Assembly (NCBI RefSeq): GCF_029223885.1
Contig: NZ_CP119409.1
Coordinates: 3,682,501 to 3,746,500, forward strand
Direction of reading: 5' to 3'
DNA: 64,000 nt
Source: Pararhizobium gei
GTDB lineage: Bacteria; Pseudomonadota; Alphaproteobacteria; Rhizobiales; Rhizobiaceae
Position numbers and translations under genes: made by a program. This document shows positions 36,584 to 44,619 of the stretch, piece by piece; position 1 is the first letter of the stretch; each line of letters begins with the position of its first letter. Below the pieces are notes generated by a model, which saw nothing but the letters and a program-made list of their open reading frames with translations, was not told the DNA's origin and did not search any database.

Positions 36584-37462
36584 TTACCAGTTCAGGATCG
36601 GCTGCATCGCGGCCTTGAATTCGGCCTTTTCCTCAGCGGTCAGCTCTCCGAGGGGAGCACGCGTGATACCGACCGGAAGCCCCTGGAGTTCGCACCCGTA
36701 CTTCACCTTCTGCACGAACTTTCCACTCTCGAGGATGTTCATTGCGCGGTAGAGAACGATCATCTTCTCCCGCGCCGCCTTCAGGTCGCCTGAGCGGAAG
36801 GTGCGGTCGAGATCGACGCAGGCCTTTGCCATGCAGTTGGCAGGTCCGCAGATCCATGAGTCGGCGCCCCAGAACATGAAATCGAGAGCGATGTCGTCGG
36901 AACCGGACACGAGGTCGATACGACCATTGTAACGCGCATGGATGTCGATTGCGCGCTGAAGCGATCCGGAGCTTTCCTTGATCCCAAGCACGCGCGGATC
37001 GTCGGCAAGCGCATCCAGAATATCGAAGCCGATCTCGACGCCGTCCTTGTAGGGGTAGCTGTAGAGCACGAGGTTGATGTCCGTTTCCTTCAACACCGTC
37101 TGGAAGTGCGAGAGAAGCTCGTCCTGCGTCGGACGCGTGTAGAACGGGGTCGCCAGCAAGACCGTATCATAACCGATCTCCTTTGCCGCGAGAGTGTTCT
37201 CGATCACCTCGCGAGTGGCGGGTGCGTTGGTCCCCGCGATCAGGATTTCGCCTTCGTTCGCGAAATCCTTGACGAACTTCAGCACGTCCAGACGCTCGCC
37301 GTTGGAAAGGGCCGAATATTCGCCCGTCGAGCCCATCGGAACCCAGCCTGTGACGCCAGCGGCGCGGAGCGCCGTCAGGTGCTTTTCGTAGGCCTTGAAG
37401 TCGACCTTTCCGTTCGCGTCGAACGGGGTGATGAGAGCTGGCATGACGCCGGAAAGTTTCAT
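36584..37462 (-). CDS. DapA-family enzyme, probable pyrroline-4-hydroxy-2-carboxylate deaminase
   Basis: 292-residue lyase-fold protein. The Schiff-base lysine is Lys162 in VLGIKESSGSLQ and the catalytic tyrosine Tyr134 in LVLYSYPYKDG; the GSTGEYSAL loop follows residue 43. Position between the FAD dehydrogenase and a polar amino-acid ABC importer fits deamination of delta1-pyrroline-4-hydroxy-2-carboxylate. It is only distantly like the DapA-family protein at 20188, so the two modules may differ in substrate. Confidence 0.86.
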   Translation of the reverse strand: MKLSGVMPALITPFDANGKVDFKAYEKHLTALRAAGVTGWVPMGSTGEYSALSNGERLDVLKFVKDFANEGEILIAGTNAPATREVIENTLAAKEIGYDTVLLATPFYTRPTQDELLSHFQTVLKETDINLVLYSYPYKDGVEIGFDILDALADDPRVLGIKESSGSLQRAIDIHARYNGRIDLVSGSDDIALDFMFWGADSWICGPANCMAKACVDLDRTFRSGDLKAAREKMIVLYRAMNILESGKFVQKVKYGCELQGLPVGITRAPLGELTAEEKAEFKAAMQPILNW

Positions 37463-37486
37463 GGATGGATCTCCTGTAACGGACCG

Positions 37487-38152
37487 CTAGATTGCGAGTT
37501 TCTTGAGAATGCGTCCCTCGACGAGCGTGACGGCTCGGGTCAGCGGGAAAGCGATGACGAAGTAGCTGAGAGCGACCACGGTCAGCACTTCGACCGGCCG
37601 GGCCGTGTTGTTGGAAATGTTCTGGCCGACGAACATGAGGTCGGCCATGCCGACCGCCGAGACCAGCGCGCTTTCCTTGAAGAGGCTGACGCAATTCGAC
37701 AGAAGCGTCGGGATCGCCCGCAGGACAGCTTGAGGAAGAATGACGCTGGTCACCTGGACTCTCGGGGGCAGACCGAGGGCCACGCACGCATCCCTCTGCT
37801 CCGGCCCGATCGACTTGAGGCTGGCGCGAAACGTCTCGCTGGTGATCGCTCCCATGTAGAGCGTCAAGGCGATGACTCCTGAGGCGAAGTTCGAGAGTTC
37901 CACGCCCAGGACCAGAGGAAGGCAGAAGAAAATCCAGAAAAACTGGATGAGGACGGGCGTGCCGCGGAAGAACTCCACGTAGGTCCCTGAGATCAGTCGG
38001 AGAACGGTGCTGCGCGATGCGCGTGCCAGGCCTGTGAGAAAGCCCAGCGTGCATCCCAGCACGATGCAGACTGCTGTGAGCTGCAACGTCGTCATGAGCC
38101 CGAGAAGGAGCGCATGGTCGAACCTTGCGAGGACGGAGAAATCAAGCGACAT
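37487..38152 (-). CDS. Polar amino-acid ABC transporter permease
   Basis: 221-residue HisM/GlnP-type permease with about five spans. YVEFFRGTPVLIQFFWIFFC near residue 58 and the cytosolic EAA-type loop SLKSIGPEQRDACVALGLPP are diagnostic for the polar amino-acid uptake group. It is the second of two permease genes, separated from the first by 9 bases. Confidence 0.9.
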   Translation of the reverse strand: MSLDFSVLARFDHALLLGLMTTLQLTAVCIVLGCTLGFLTGLARASRSTVLRLISGTYVEFFRGTPVLIQFFWIFFCLPLVLGVELSNFASGVIALTLYMGAITSETFRASLKSIGPEQRDACVALGLPPRVQVTSVILPQAVLRAIPTLLSNCVSLFKESALVSAVGMADLMFVGQNISNNTARPVEVLTVVALSYFVIAFPLTRAVTLVEGRILKKLAI

Positions 38153-38161
38153 CTGGACCTC

Positions 38162-38824
38162 CTAGCTTGTAAGCTGTTGGCGGCGGCGCTCGAGCAGGCC
38201 GACGATCTGGGTGATGGGGAAAGACACCGCGAAGTAGATGAGAGCCACGACGGTGAAGGTTTCGATCGGACGATATGTCTCCGTTGCCAGCGATTTCCCC
38301 TCATACATGAGGTCGGCGATCGCAACGATGGCGACGAGCGAGCTCTGCTGGAAGATGACGATGCCGTTCGTCAGAAGGACCGGTATGGAGGCCCGGAAGG
38401 CGGTCGGAAACACGATGTGGAGAACGCGTTGCCAGGGATTGAGCCCCAGCGCGATGCCGGCGTCGATCTGTTCTTTCGGAACCGCCTGGATCGATGCGCG
38501 GTAAGCCTCGGCGTTGAAGGCCGTGAGGTTCAGGCCGAGTGCCAGCACCCCCATCGTTATCGGATCGAGAAAGACGTCGAACAGCATGGGCACGCAATAG
38601 AAGATCCAGACGATCTGGACGATCGCCGGCGTACACCGGAAGAACTCGACAAACAGCATGAATGGCATGCGCAGGAGGCGGTAAGGGCTCATCAACAGCA
38701 GGGCAAGGCCAAAGCCCGCGACAATGCCGATGACGTTCGCCGCGGCGGTCAGTTCGAGCGAGACAACAAGCCCCCGCAAGAGCGGCGCAAAAGTGATGGA
38801 GTTGAAATCGAACGTGTAATTCAT
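38162..38824 (-). CDS. Polar amino-acid ABC transporter permease
   Basis: 220-residue partner permease. FVEFFRCTPAIVQIVWIFYC and the loop SIQAVPKEQIDAGIALGLNP parallel the other permease. The ATG at 38824 (MNYTFDFNS) lies 5 bases after an AGGAGG site; an in-frame GTG at 38830 overlaps that site and is less likely. With the other permease it would form the heterodimeric channel. Confidence 0.9.
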   Translation of the reverse strand: MNYTFDFNSITFAPLLRGLVVSLELTAAANVIGIVAGFGLALLLMSPYRLLRMPFMLFVEFFRCTPAIVQIVWIFYCVPMLFDVFLDPITMGVLALGLNLTAFNAEAYRASIQAVPKEQIDAGIALGLNPWQRVLHIVFPTAFRASIPVLLTNGIVIFQQSSLVAIVAIADLMYEGKSLATETYRPIETFTVVALIYFAVSFPITQIVGLLERRRQQLTS

Positions 38825-38833
38825 CGCCACCTC

Positions 38834-39610
38834 CTATTGCTTGATGTGGAAAACGCGGTCGATGAAGTCCTTTGTGCGCTCCTCCTTCGGAGACCCGAGC
38901 ACCTGCTCGGGCGGACCGTCTTCGACGACAACGCCGCCAGCGCAGAAGATCACGCGGGAAGCGATGTTCTTGGCGAACCACATGTCGTGCGTGACGATCA
39001 TCATCGGCATGTTCTGCGAGGCGAGTTGCATGATCACCTGCTCGACTTCGCTGACAAGTTCCGGGTCGAGCGCGGACGTCACCTCGTCGAACAGCATCAG
39101 CTTCGGATCGAGCATCAACGCACGCGCAATGGCGACGCGCTGCTTCTGGCCACCGGATAACTGGGCGGGGTAAGCCCTGGCTTTTGCGCCCAGGCCGAAC
39201 CGTTCAAGGAGTGCCTGCGCCCGGGCCTGCGCCGACGCCTTCGGTTCACCGCGAACCTTGCATGGTGCGAGCATAAGGTTCTGTATGACGCTGAGATGCG
39301 GGAACAGCGTGTAGTGCTGGAACACCATGCCGATCGAACGGCGAACATTGGTGTCGATCGAGGTCTTCTTGGCAAGCCCTTCCGACGAGATGTAGGGCTT
39401 GCCGTCGAAACTGATCGAACCGCTGTCGATCTGTTCGAGCCCCATCATGACGCGAAGAAGCGTGCTTTTGCCCCCGCCGCTCGGGCCGATCACAACGACG
39501 CGGTCGCCGGGCTTCATTTCGATGTCGATGCCCTTGAGTACTTGGACTGCACCATCGCCGTAGCTTTTATGCAGAGCTTGCATTTTAACGAGTGGAAGGC
39601 TGAGAGACAT
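38834..39610 (-). CDS. Polar amino-acid ABC transporter ATPase
   Basis: 258-residue ATP-binding protein of the GlnQ/HisP group. Walker A GPSGGGKSTLLR near residue 42, signature LSGGQKQRVAIARAL, Walker B LMLFDEVTSALDPE and the H-loop MMIVTHDMWFA are all intact. It energises the permeases encoded just downstream. Confidence 0.93.
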   Translation of the reverse strand: MSLSLPLVKMQALHKSYGDGAVQVLKGIDIEMKPGDRVVVIGPSGGGKSTLLRVMMGLEQIDSGSISFDGKPYISSEGLAKKTSIDTNVRRSIGMVFQHYTLFPHLSVIQNLMLAPCKVRGEPKASAQARAQALLERFGLGAKARAYPAQLSGGQKQRVAIARALMLDPKLMLFDEVTSALDPELVSEVEQVIMQLASQNMPMMIVTHDMWFAKNIASRVIFCAGGVVVEDGPPEQVLGSPKEERTKDFIDRVFHIKQ

Positions 39611-39685
39611 GATGATGGCCGATCTCGGATTGACATCGAGTGCGGGGACGGCGTCGACGCATGTGCATCGACGCCGCTGGCGATG

Positions 39686-40519
39686 TTAGTTCGAGCCCTT
39701 GAGGACTTGATCGACGGCCTTCTTGATCAGCTCATCGACGTGGCCGGTCGCGACCTTCTCTTCCAGGAAGATGTTGACCACTTCGACGTCGGAAGCCGCC
39801 ATGTCGTGCGGCAGGCCGAAGGACACGCCCTGCTTTGCGAGCGCCGGCGTCGGGCTGAACGCGACCGCCCAATCCGCATTTGCCTGCGTCAGAAGCAGGT
39901 TGGTGTCCGACGCGTCGACCAGGATGTCTGCACGCTTGGACGTCAGCGCCAGGCGAGTCTCGTCGTTGCCCGGCAGGCGCATGATCGTGGCAGTCTTGAC
40001 TGCGGACGAGATGGCCTTGTCCTGTGCGGTTCCGGACATCACCGCAATCGTCACGCCTTCCTTGTCGATGTCCGCGACGGTCGAGGCACCGGCAGGAATC
40101 TTCGGGTTGGCTTTGTTGTAGGCAAGCGAGATCTGGTATTCCATCGCGGGGACGGAGAACTGGACGGCCATGGCGCGAGCGGGCGTGCGGTTGAGGGCGA
40201 GGGACATATCCCACTTGCCCGCCTGAAGGCCAGCAACAATATTGTCCCAGGTCGTGTCGACGAATTCCGGTTTGACCTTCAGGGCGTCGGCAAATTCCTT
40301 GCAGAGATCCGCGAAGAAACCGGAATATTCACCGGTTGCGGGGTCGCGCATGACATAGGGTGGGGCTACCGCCGCACCACATTTCAGAGCGCCGGCCTTC
40401 TGCACGCCCTGCCAGTAACCTTCGGCGGTCTGGGCGTGAACGGACGTGGCAGACATGCCTGCCAAAAGGGCGAGCGCAGGCAACGCCCGCACGGCGGACG
40501 TGATCAACTTCGAGAGCAT
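39686..40519 (-). CDS. Amino-acid ABC transporter substrate-binding protein
   Basis: 277-residue periplasmic protein of SBP family 3. The signal peptide spans about residues 1-29, ending SVHAQTAEG. GYWQGVQKAGALKCGAAVAP, SGFFADLCKEFADAL and WDMSLALNRTPARAMAVQFS are family elements. It is the first gene of the minus-strand catabolic operon, so it faces the palindromes at 40603-40639. Ligand probably hydroxyproline or a related imino acid, by context. Confidence 0.9.
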   Translation of the reverse strand: MLSKLITSAVRALPALALLAGMSATSVHAQTAEGYWQGVQKAGALKCGAAVAPPYVMRDPATGEYSGFFADLCKEFADALKVKPEFVDTTWDNIVAGLQAGKWDMSLALNRTPARAMAVQFSVPAMEYQISLAYNKANPKIPAGASTVADIDKEGVTIAVMSGTAQDKAISSAVKTATIMRLPGNDETRLALTSKRADILVDASDTNLLLTQANADWAVAFSPTPALAKQGVSFGLPHDMAASDVEVVNIFLEEKVATGHVDELIKKAVDQVLKGSN

Positions 40520-40602
40520 CGGCTTTCCTCTGTTTTGCTATGCGCGGGGTGCGCGGTTCCACTTGTCGGCTATGGCCGTTTCTATTGTTTATGTCGGCTT
40601 CG

Positions 40603-40639
40603 TGTCGACTGAATAAAATATGTCAACAGCGTGTCGACA
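40603..40639. promoter_or_regulatory. Cluster of three TGTCGACA-like GntR boxes
   Basis: TGTCGACT at 40603-40610, TGTCAACA at 40621-40628 and TGTCGACA at 40632-40639 lie between the divergent binding-protein and GntR genes. The perfect copy equals the boxes at 18013 and 20139 near the paralogous GntR gene. A probable operator region for control in both directions. Confidence 0.65.
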
Positions 40640-40717
40640 AAGTCAAGCGGAAAAATTACATTGCTGTGACAGGGTTTTTCTGGCCCAATGCCACCCATGC
40701 AAAGGAAAGGGACCTAA

Positions 40718-41437
40718 GTGTCTGAAGAGACTGAAGTGAAAAGGGTGCGTGGAACCGGCTCGCGAAGCGTGTATGAGAGCCTGAGGAACGAGATTCTCTC
40801 GCTGGCTCTTCCACCGGGGCAGCTCCTTGACGAGACAACCTTGGCAGAGCGCTTCAACATGTCTCGCGCCCCGGTGCGAGAAGCGCTCATCCGGCTCGGG
40901 TCGGACGAATTGGTCGTGACACTCGCGAACCGCAGCACGATCGTCGCACCGATCGAGGTGGCGACGTTTCCCAAATACGTGGAAGCGCTCGATATCGCAC
41001 AACGGATGAACACACGTCTGGCGGCGGCGCTACGGACAGATGCGGATCTCAAGGTCATTGCCAAACGCGACAAGGTGTTCGCGGCAGCAGTCATGACCGG
41101 AAATCACCTATCCATGTCGGAAGCCAACAAAGCGTTCCACATGGCGATCGCCTATGCCGGCAAGAACCAGTATCTCGCCTCCTTCTACGAGAAGCTTCTT
41201 TCGCAGGGCCAGCGCATGCTTCACTTGCATTTCGAGTACCTTGAGAGGACCCACGAGGGTTATCTTCTGACGGACGAACATAACCAGATGTTCGAGGCGA
41301 TCCGCGATCGTAACATCGATTTGGCAGATGAGCTGGCGCATGCACACACAAGGCAGTTCCAGGACAATTTCATCAATTTCATGCGTGAGAACTACACGAC
41401 CGACGTCACGCTCGGCTCGTTGCGGGCGGCGGAGTAA
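40718..41437 (+). CDS. GntR-family regulator, FCD subfamily
   Basis: 239-residue regulator. The winged helix has LRNEILSLALPPGQLLDETT and FNMSRAPVREALIRLGSDEL; the FCD domain has EANKAFHMAIAYAGKNQYL and the later His in TDEHNQMFEAI. Paralogous to the regulator at 18065 along its length. Probably represses the divergent operon until its ligand appears. Start is GTG at 40718 behind AAAGGAAAGG. Confidence 0.9.
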   Translation: MSEETEVKRVRGTGSRSVYESLRNEILSLALPPGQLLDETTLAERFNMSRAPVREALIRLGSDELVVTLANRSTIVAPIEVATFPKYVEALDIAQRMNTRLAAALRTDADLKVIAKRDKVFAAAVMTGNHLSMSEANKAFHMAIAYAGKNQYLASFYEKLLSQGQRMLHLHFEYLERTHEGYLLTDEHNQMFEAIRDRNIDLADELAHAHTRQFQDNFINFMRENYTTDVTLGSLRAAE

Positions 41438-41440
41438 GCG

Positions 41441-42229
41441 GTGTCGAAGAAGACGATAGGGTTCGTCGGGACCGGCGCGATCACCGAAGCGATGGTACGC
41501 GGTCTTCTGGCCGAACCCGCCTATGTTTCAACGATCCATGTTTCTCCACGGAATGCGGAGATTGCGACAAGGCTCGCGGCCGATTTCAGCTCCGTCGTAA
41601 TCGCACCGGACAACCAAGCCGTGATCGACAGCTCCGACATGGTATGTCTGGCGATACGTCCGCAGATCGCCGAGGATGTCATTCGAGCGCTGAAATTCCG
41701 GCCCGGCCAATCCGTACTCAGCGTGATCGCCGCGACCGATCGTGGCACCCTGCAGGCATGGATCCAGACGGACGTTCACCTTATCCAGGCCATTCCTTTG
41801 CCCTTCGTCGCGGACCGGCAGGGCGTCACGGCAATCTATCCTCCCGATGCTGAAGTGGCGGATCTCTTCGACACGCTTGGCCGGGCCGTTCAATGCGCTT
41901 CGAACAAGGAATACGATCTCCTCGCGGCGGCAAGCGCGCTGATGTCGACCTACTTCGGCTTCATGGCGTTCTCCGCAGGGTGGCTGGAGGCGAACGGCCT
42001 CGAAAGATCCAAGGGGCAGGTCTATCTGTCGACGCTGTTTCACAGTCTTGCCCAATGTGCCGATCGTCCGGACGTGCACTCGTTTGAGGAACTGAGCACG
42101 GGATTCGCGACCGTGGGCGGTCTGAACGAACAGGTTCTGTCGCACTTCGGTGAGAACGGCGGCGGCGAAGCTCTTAAGTCCGCGCTCGATTCAGTCCTTG
42201 CCCGCATCGAAGGCCGCAGTTCCCGCTAG
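41441..42229 (+). CDS. Pyrroline-carboxylate reductase (ProC)-like protein
   Basis: 262-residue NAD(P)-binding protein that begins KKTIGFVGTGAITEAMVRG, with AIRPQIAEDVIRALKF and IQAIPLPFVADRQGVTAIYP later, all as in ProC. The GTG start lies 3 bases after the GntR stop. In this setting it could reduce a pyrroline such as delta1-pyrroline-2-carboxylate, which a Ser/Cys dehydratase would produce from trans-3-hydroxyproline. That role is inferred; a housekeeping ProC function is also possible. Confidence 0.78.
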   Translation: MSKKTIGFVGTGAITEAMVRGLLAEPAYVSTIHVSPRNAEIATRLAADFSSVVIAPDNQAVIDSSDMVCLAIRPQIAEDVIRALKFRPGQSVLSVIAATDRGTLQAWIQTDVHLIQAIPLPFVADRQGVTAIYPPDAEVADLFDTLGRAVQCASNKEYDLLAAASALMSTYFGFMAFSAGWLEANGLERSKGQVYLSTLFHSLAQCADRPDVHSFEELSTGFATVGGLNEQVLSHFGENGGGEALKSALDSVLARIEGRSSR

Positions 42230-42254
42230 CAGTGTCTCGACAGCGGTGGTGAAA

Positions 42255-42803
42255 CTAGAATGTCGGGGGCGTGCAGGCGCTGATCACCTCGCATGGGACA
42301 GGCCCGACGCAGCGGAAGCGGTGCGGGCGGCGGCTTTCGAAATAGTAGGCGTCGCCTGGCCCAAGGATTCGACGCTCGTCATCGACGGTAACCTCCAGCC
42401 TTCCGGATAGCACGACGCCGCCCTCCTCCCCTTCATGGACGAGAGGCACCTTTCCGGTGTCTGTCCCTGGCTGGTAGCACTCCTTCAGGATCTGAAGGCT
42501 TCGTCCAAACATATTCTCTCCCACCTGGCGATAGGAGATACCACCCTTCCCGATTTCCACGAGTTCCTCTGCCGCGTAGAAAGCCTTTTTGGGCGTCTCC
42601 GGCTCAAGCGAGAAGAACTCCGCCAAGCCGATCGGAATGCCGTCAAGGATCCGTTTCAAGGCTCCGACGGAGGGATTGGTGCTGTTCGATTCGATCAGCG
42701 AGATCGTTGAGTTCGGCACGCCGGTTTTCTTGGCGAGCTCGCGTTGCGAGAGATTGTGGGCCGTCCGGACGTAACGCAGCCGGTTTCCGATATCGAAGGT
42801 CAT
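42255..42803 (-). CDS. XRE-family regulator with cupin domain
   Basis: 182-residue PuuR-like regulator. Helix-turn-helix at residues 7-60 (TAHNLSQRELAKKTGVPNST, LIESNSTNPSVGALKRIL), then a cupin sensor domain with VLSGRLEVTVDDERRILGPG and the metal-type histidines near the C-terminus (RRPHRFRC). Such proteins often control amine and amino-acid breakdown. It is divergent from the aminotransferase, with a perfect palindrome between. The start may be 42803 or 42845. Confidence 0.87.
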   Translation of the reverse strand: MTFDIGNRLRYVRTAHNLSQRELAKKTGVPNSTISLIESNSTNPSVGALKRILDGIPIGLAEFFSLEPETPKKAFYAAEELVEIGKGGISYRQVGENMFGRSLQILKECYQPGTDTGKVPLVHEGEEGGVVLSGRLEVTVDDERRILGPGDAYYFESRRPHRFRCVGPVPCEVISACTPPTF

Positions 42804-42847
42804 GAGAGGGTGTTCGTGTTGTTCAACATAGCCAAAATTATACATCG

Positions 42848-42870
42848 AACCTATTATATTTCAATAGGTT
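42848..42870. promoter_or_regulatory. Palindromic operator between XRE/cupin gene and aminotransferase
   Basis: AACCTATT - 7 bases - AATAGGTT is a perfect inverted repeat with 8-base arms in an AT-rich gap, 45 bases from the regulator start and 73 from the aminotransferase start. It is the likely binding site of the XRE/cupin regulator. Confidence 0.7.
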
Positions 42871-42942
42871 ACGAAGAGACAGAAAAGGGCTTGTTTCGAC
42901 ATCTGAAATGCCTGAAACAGGCCTCACGCGAAGGAGAGCAAG

Positions 42943-44277
42943 ATGGATCAGATCAACATGAAGAACGAACCGGTACTGGATAACTTCTGGATGCCGTTTA
43001 CCGCGAACCGCCAATTCAAGGCGGCGCCGCGTCTCCTCGCGTCGGCCGAGGGTATGTACTACACCGACGTGGACGGAAACCGGGTGTTGGACGGCACCGC
43101 GGGCCTGTGGTGCTGCAACGTCGGCCACGGGCGCAGGAAGATTTCCGAAGCGGTGGAGCGCCAGCTCACCACGCTGGACTTCGCCCCGACCTTCCAGATG
43201 GGCCACCCTATCGCCTTCGACTTCGCCGCAAAGCTCGCGAAGATCGCGCCAGGCGGGCCTGACAACCGGCTCGACCGGGTCTTCTTCACGGGCTCCGGAT
43301 CAGAGTCCGTCGACACCGCCTTGAAGATCGCGATCGCCTATCAGCGCGCCATCGGCCAGGGAACCCGCACCCGCATCATCGGCCGTGAGAAGGGCTACCA
43401 TGGCGTCGGCTTCGGTGGCATCTCCGTCGGCGGCCTGGTCAACAACCGCCGCATGTTCCCGCAGATTCCTGCCGACCACATGCGCCATGCGCTGGATGTC
43501 GAGCGCAACGCCTACTCCAAGGGCCTCCCCGCTCATGGCATCGAACTTGCCGATGACCTCGAACGCCTTGTGCAACTCCATGGTGCCGAGACGATCGCCG
43601 CCGTCATTGTCGAGCCGATGTCCGGTTCGGCAGGCGTCATTCTGCCTCCCAAGGGCTATCTCGACAAACTGCGCGCGACTGCCGACAAGCACGGCATCCT
43701 GCTCATCTTCGACGAAGTCATCACCGGCTTTGGCCGCCTTGGCACGCCGTTCGGCACGGACTATTTCGGCGTCGTTCCCGACCTCGTCACGACGGCCAAG
43801 GGCCTTACCAACGGCGCCATTCCGATGGGCGCAGTCTTCGCAGGCCGCAAGGTGTACGACGGACTGATGGTCGGCGCCGAAAACGCCATCGAACTGTTCC
43901 ATGGCTACACCTACTCGGGACACCCGGTTGCCTGCGCGGCGGGCATTGCCACCTTGGAGATCTACGAGGAGGAAGGCCTTCTCACCCGCGCCGCCGAACT
44001 CGCCGACCATTGGCAGGAGGCGCTTCACTCGCTGAAGGGCTCCCCGCATGTCGTCGACATCAGAAACCTGGGCCTCGTCGGCGCCATCGAACTGGCCCCG
44101 CGGGACGGCGCTGCGGGAACGCGCGCTTACGACGTCTTCGTCGACTGCTTCAAGAAGGGCCTGCTGATCCGCGTGACCGGCGACATCATCGCCCTCTCGC
44201 CGCCGTTGATCATCGAGAAATCCCAGATCGACGACATCGTTTCCACGATCAGCGAAGCGCTCAAGCGGGCAGTGTAA
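42943..44277 (+). CDS. Omega-amino acid:pyruvate aminotransferase (class III)
   Basis: 444-residue PLP enzyme. The PLP lysine is Lys286 in LVTTAKGLTNGAIPMG; FDEVITGFGRLG carries the aspartate that contacts the ring nitrogen (Asp257). The N-terminus LDNFWMPFTANRQFK is typical of beta-alanine:pyruvate transaminases. It would pass amino groups from beta-alanine, GABA or diamines to pyruvate, yielding alanine, which links to the nearby dadA. Ribosome site GAAGGAGAGCA. Confidence 0.9.
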   Translation: MDQINMKNEPVLDNFWMPFTANRQFKAAPRLLASAEGMYYTDVDGNRVLDGTAGLWCCNVGHGRRKISEAVERQLTTLDFAPTFQMGHPIAFDFAAKLAKIAPGGPDNRLDRVFFTGSGSESVDTALKIAIAYQRAIGQGTRTRIIGREKGYHGVGFGGISVGGLVNNRRMFPQIPADHMRHALDVERNAYSKGLPAHGIELADDLERLVQLHGAETIAAVIVEPMSGSAGVILPPKGYLDKLRATADKHGILLIFDEVITGFGRLGTPFGTDYFGVVPDLVTTAKGLTNGAIPMGAVFAGRKVYDGLMVGAENAIELFHGYTYSGHPVACAAGIATLEIYEEEGLLTRAAELADHWQEALHSLKGSPHVVDIRNLGLVGAIELAPRDGAAGTRAYDVFVDCFKKGLLIRVTGDIIALSPPLIIEKSQIDDIVSTISEALKRAV

Positions 44278-44352
44278 CATTCCGTGCGGGTCGACTATCG
44301 GCCCGCACCACCACCTATCCGGAAATGAATTGTTTGCCTTGCAGGGCTATGA

Positions 44353-44586
44353 GTATTTGCGCTGCGGACACATCCCGACAGAAGGATGCCGATCGTTGGC
44401 CGCGTCTCGATAGACAGCATCACGATCGACGTCATTGCCTTGGCACTTGGCAGCGTCCGTCCCGGCAGCCTTATAGACGTCCTCGGACCGAATCAGACGT
44501 TGGAAGACACCGCTCGCGATGCCGGGACAATTCCCGACGAAATCCTGACTGGCCTCGGCCACCGCTACCACCGCCAATATCGCTGA
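44353..44586 (+). pseudogene. Alanine racemase C-terminal remnant
   Basis: MPIVGRVSIDSITIDVIAL, then PGSLIDVLGPNQTLEDTARD and LTGLGHRYHRQYR, are the end of the beta-barrel domain of alanine racemase (Alr/DadX). Only about 75 codons remain; the PLP lysine domain is missing. A racemase gene next to dadA is the normal dad arrangement, so this is what is left of the dadX partner. Confidence 0.82.
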
Positions 44587-44619
44587 CGGCCGGAAGAGCC
44601 GCTTGTAATCGAGGGTAAC

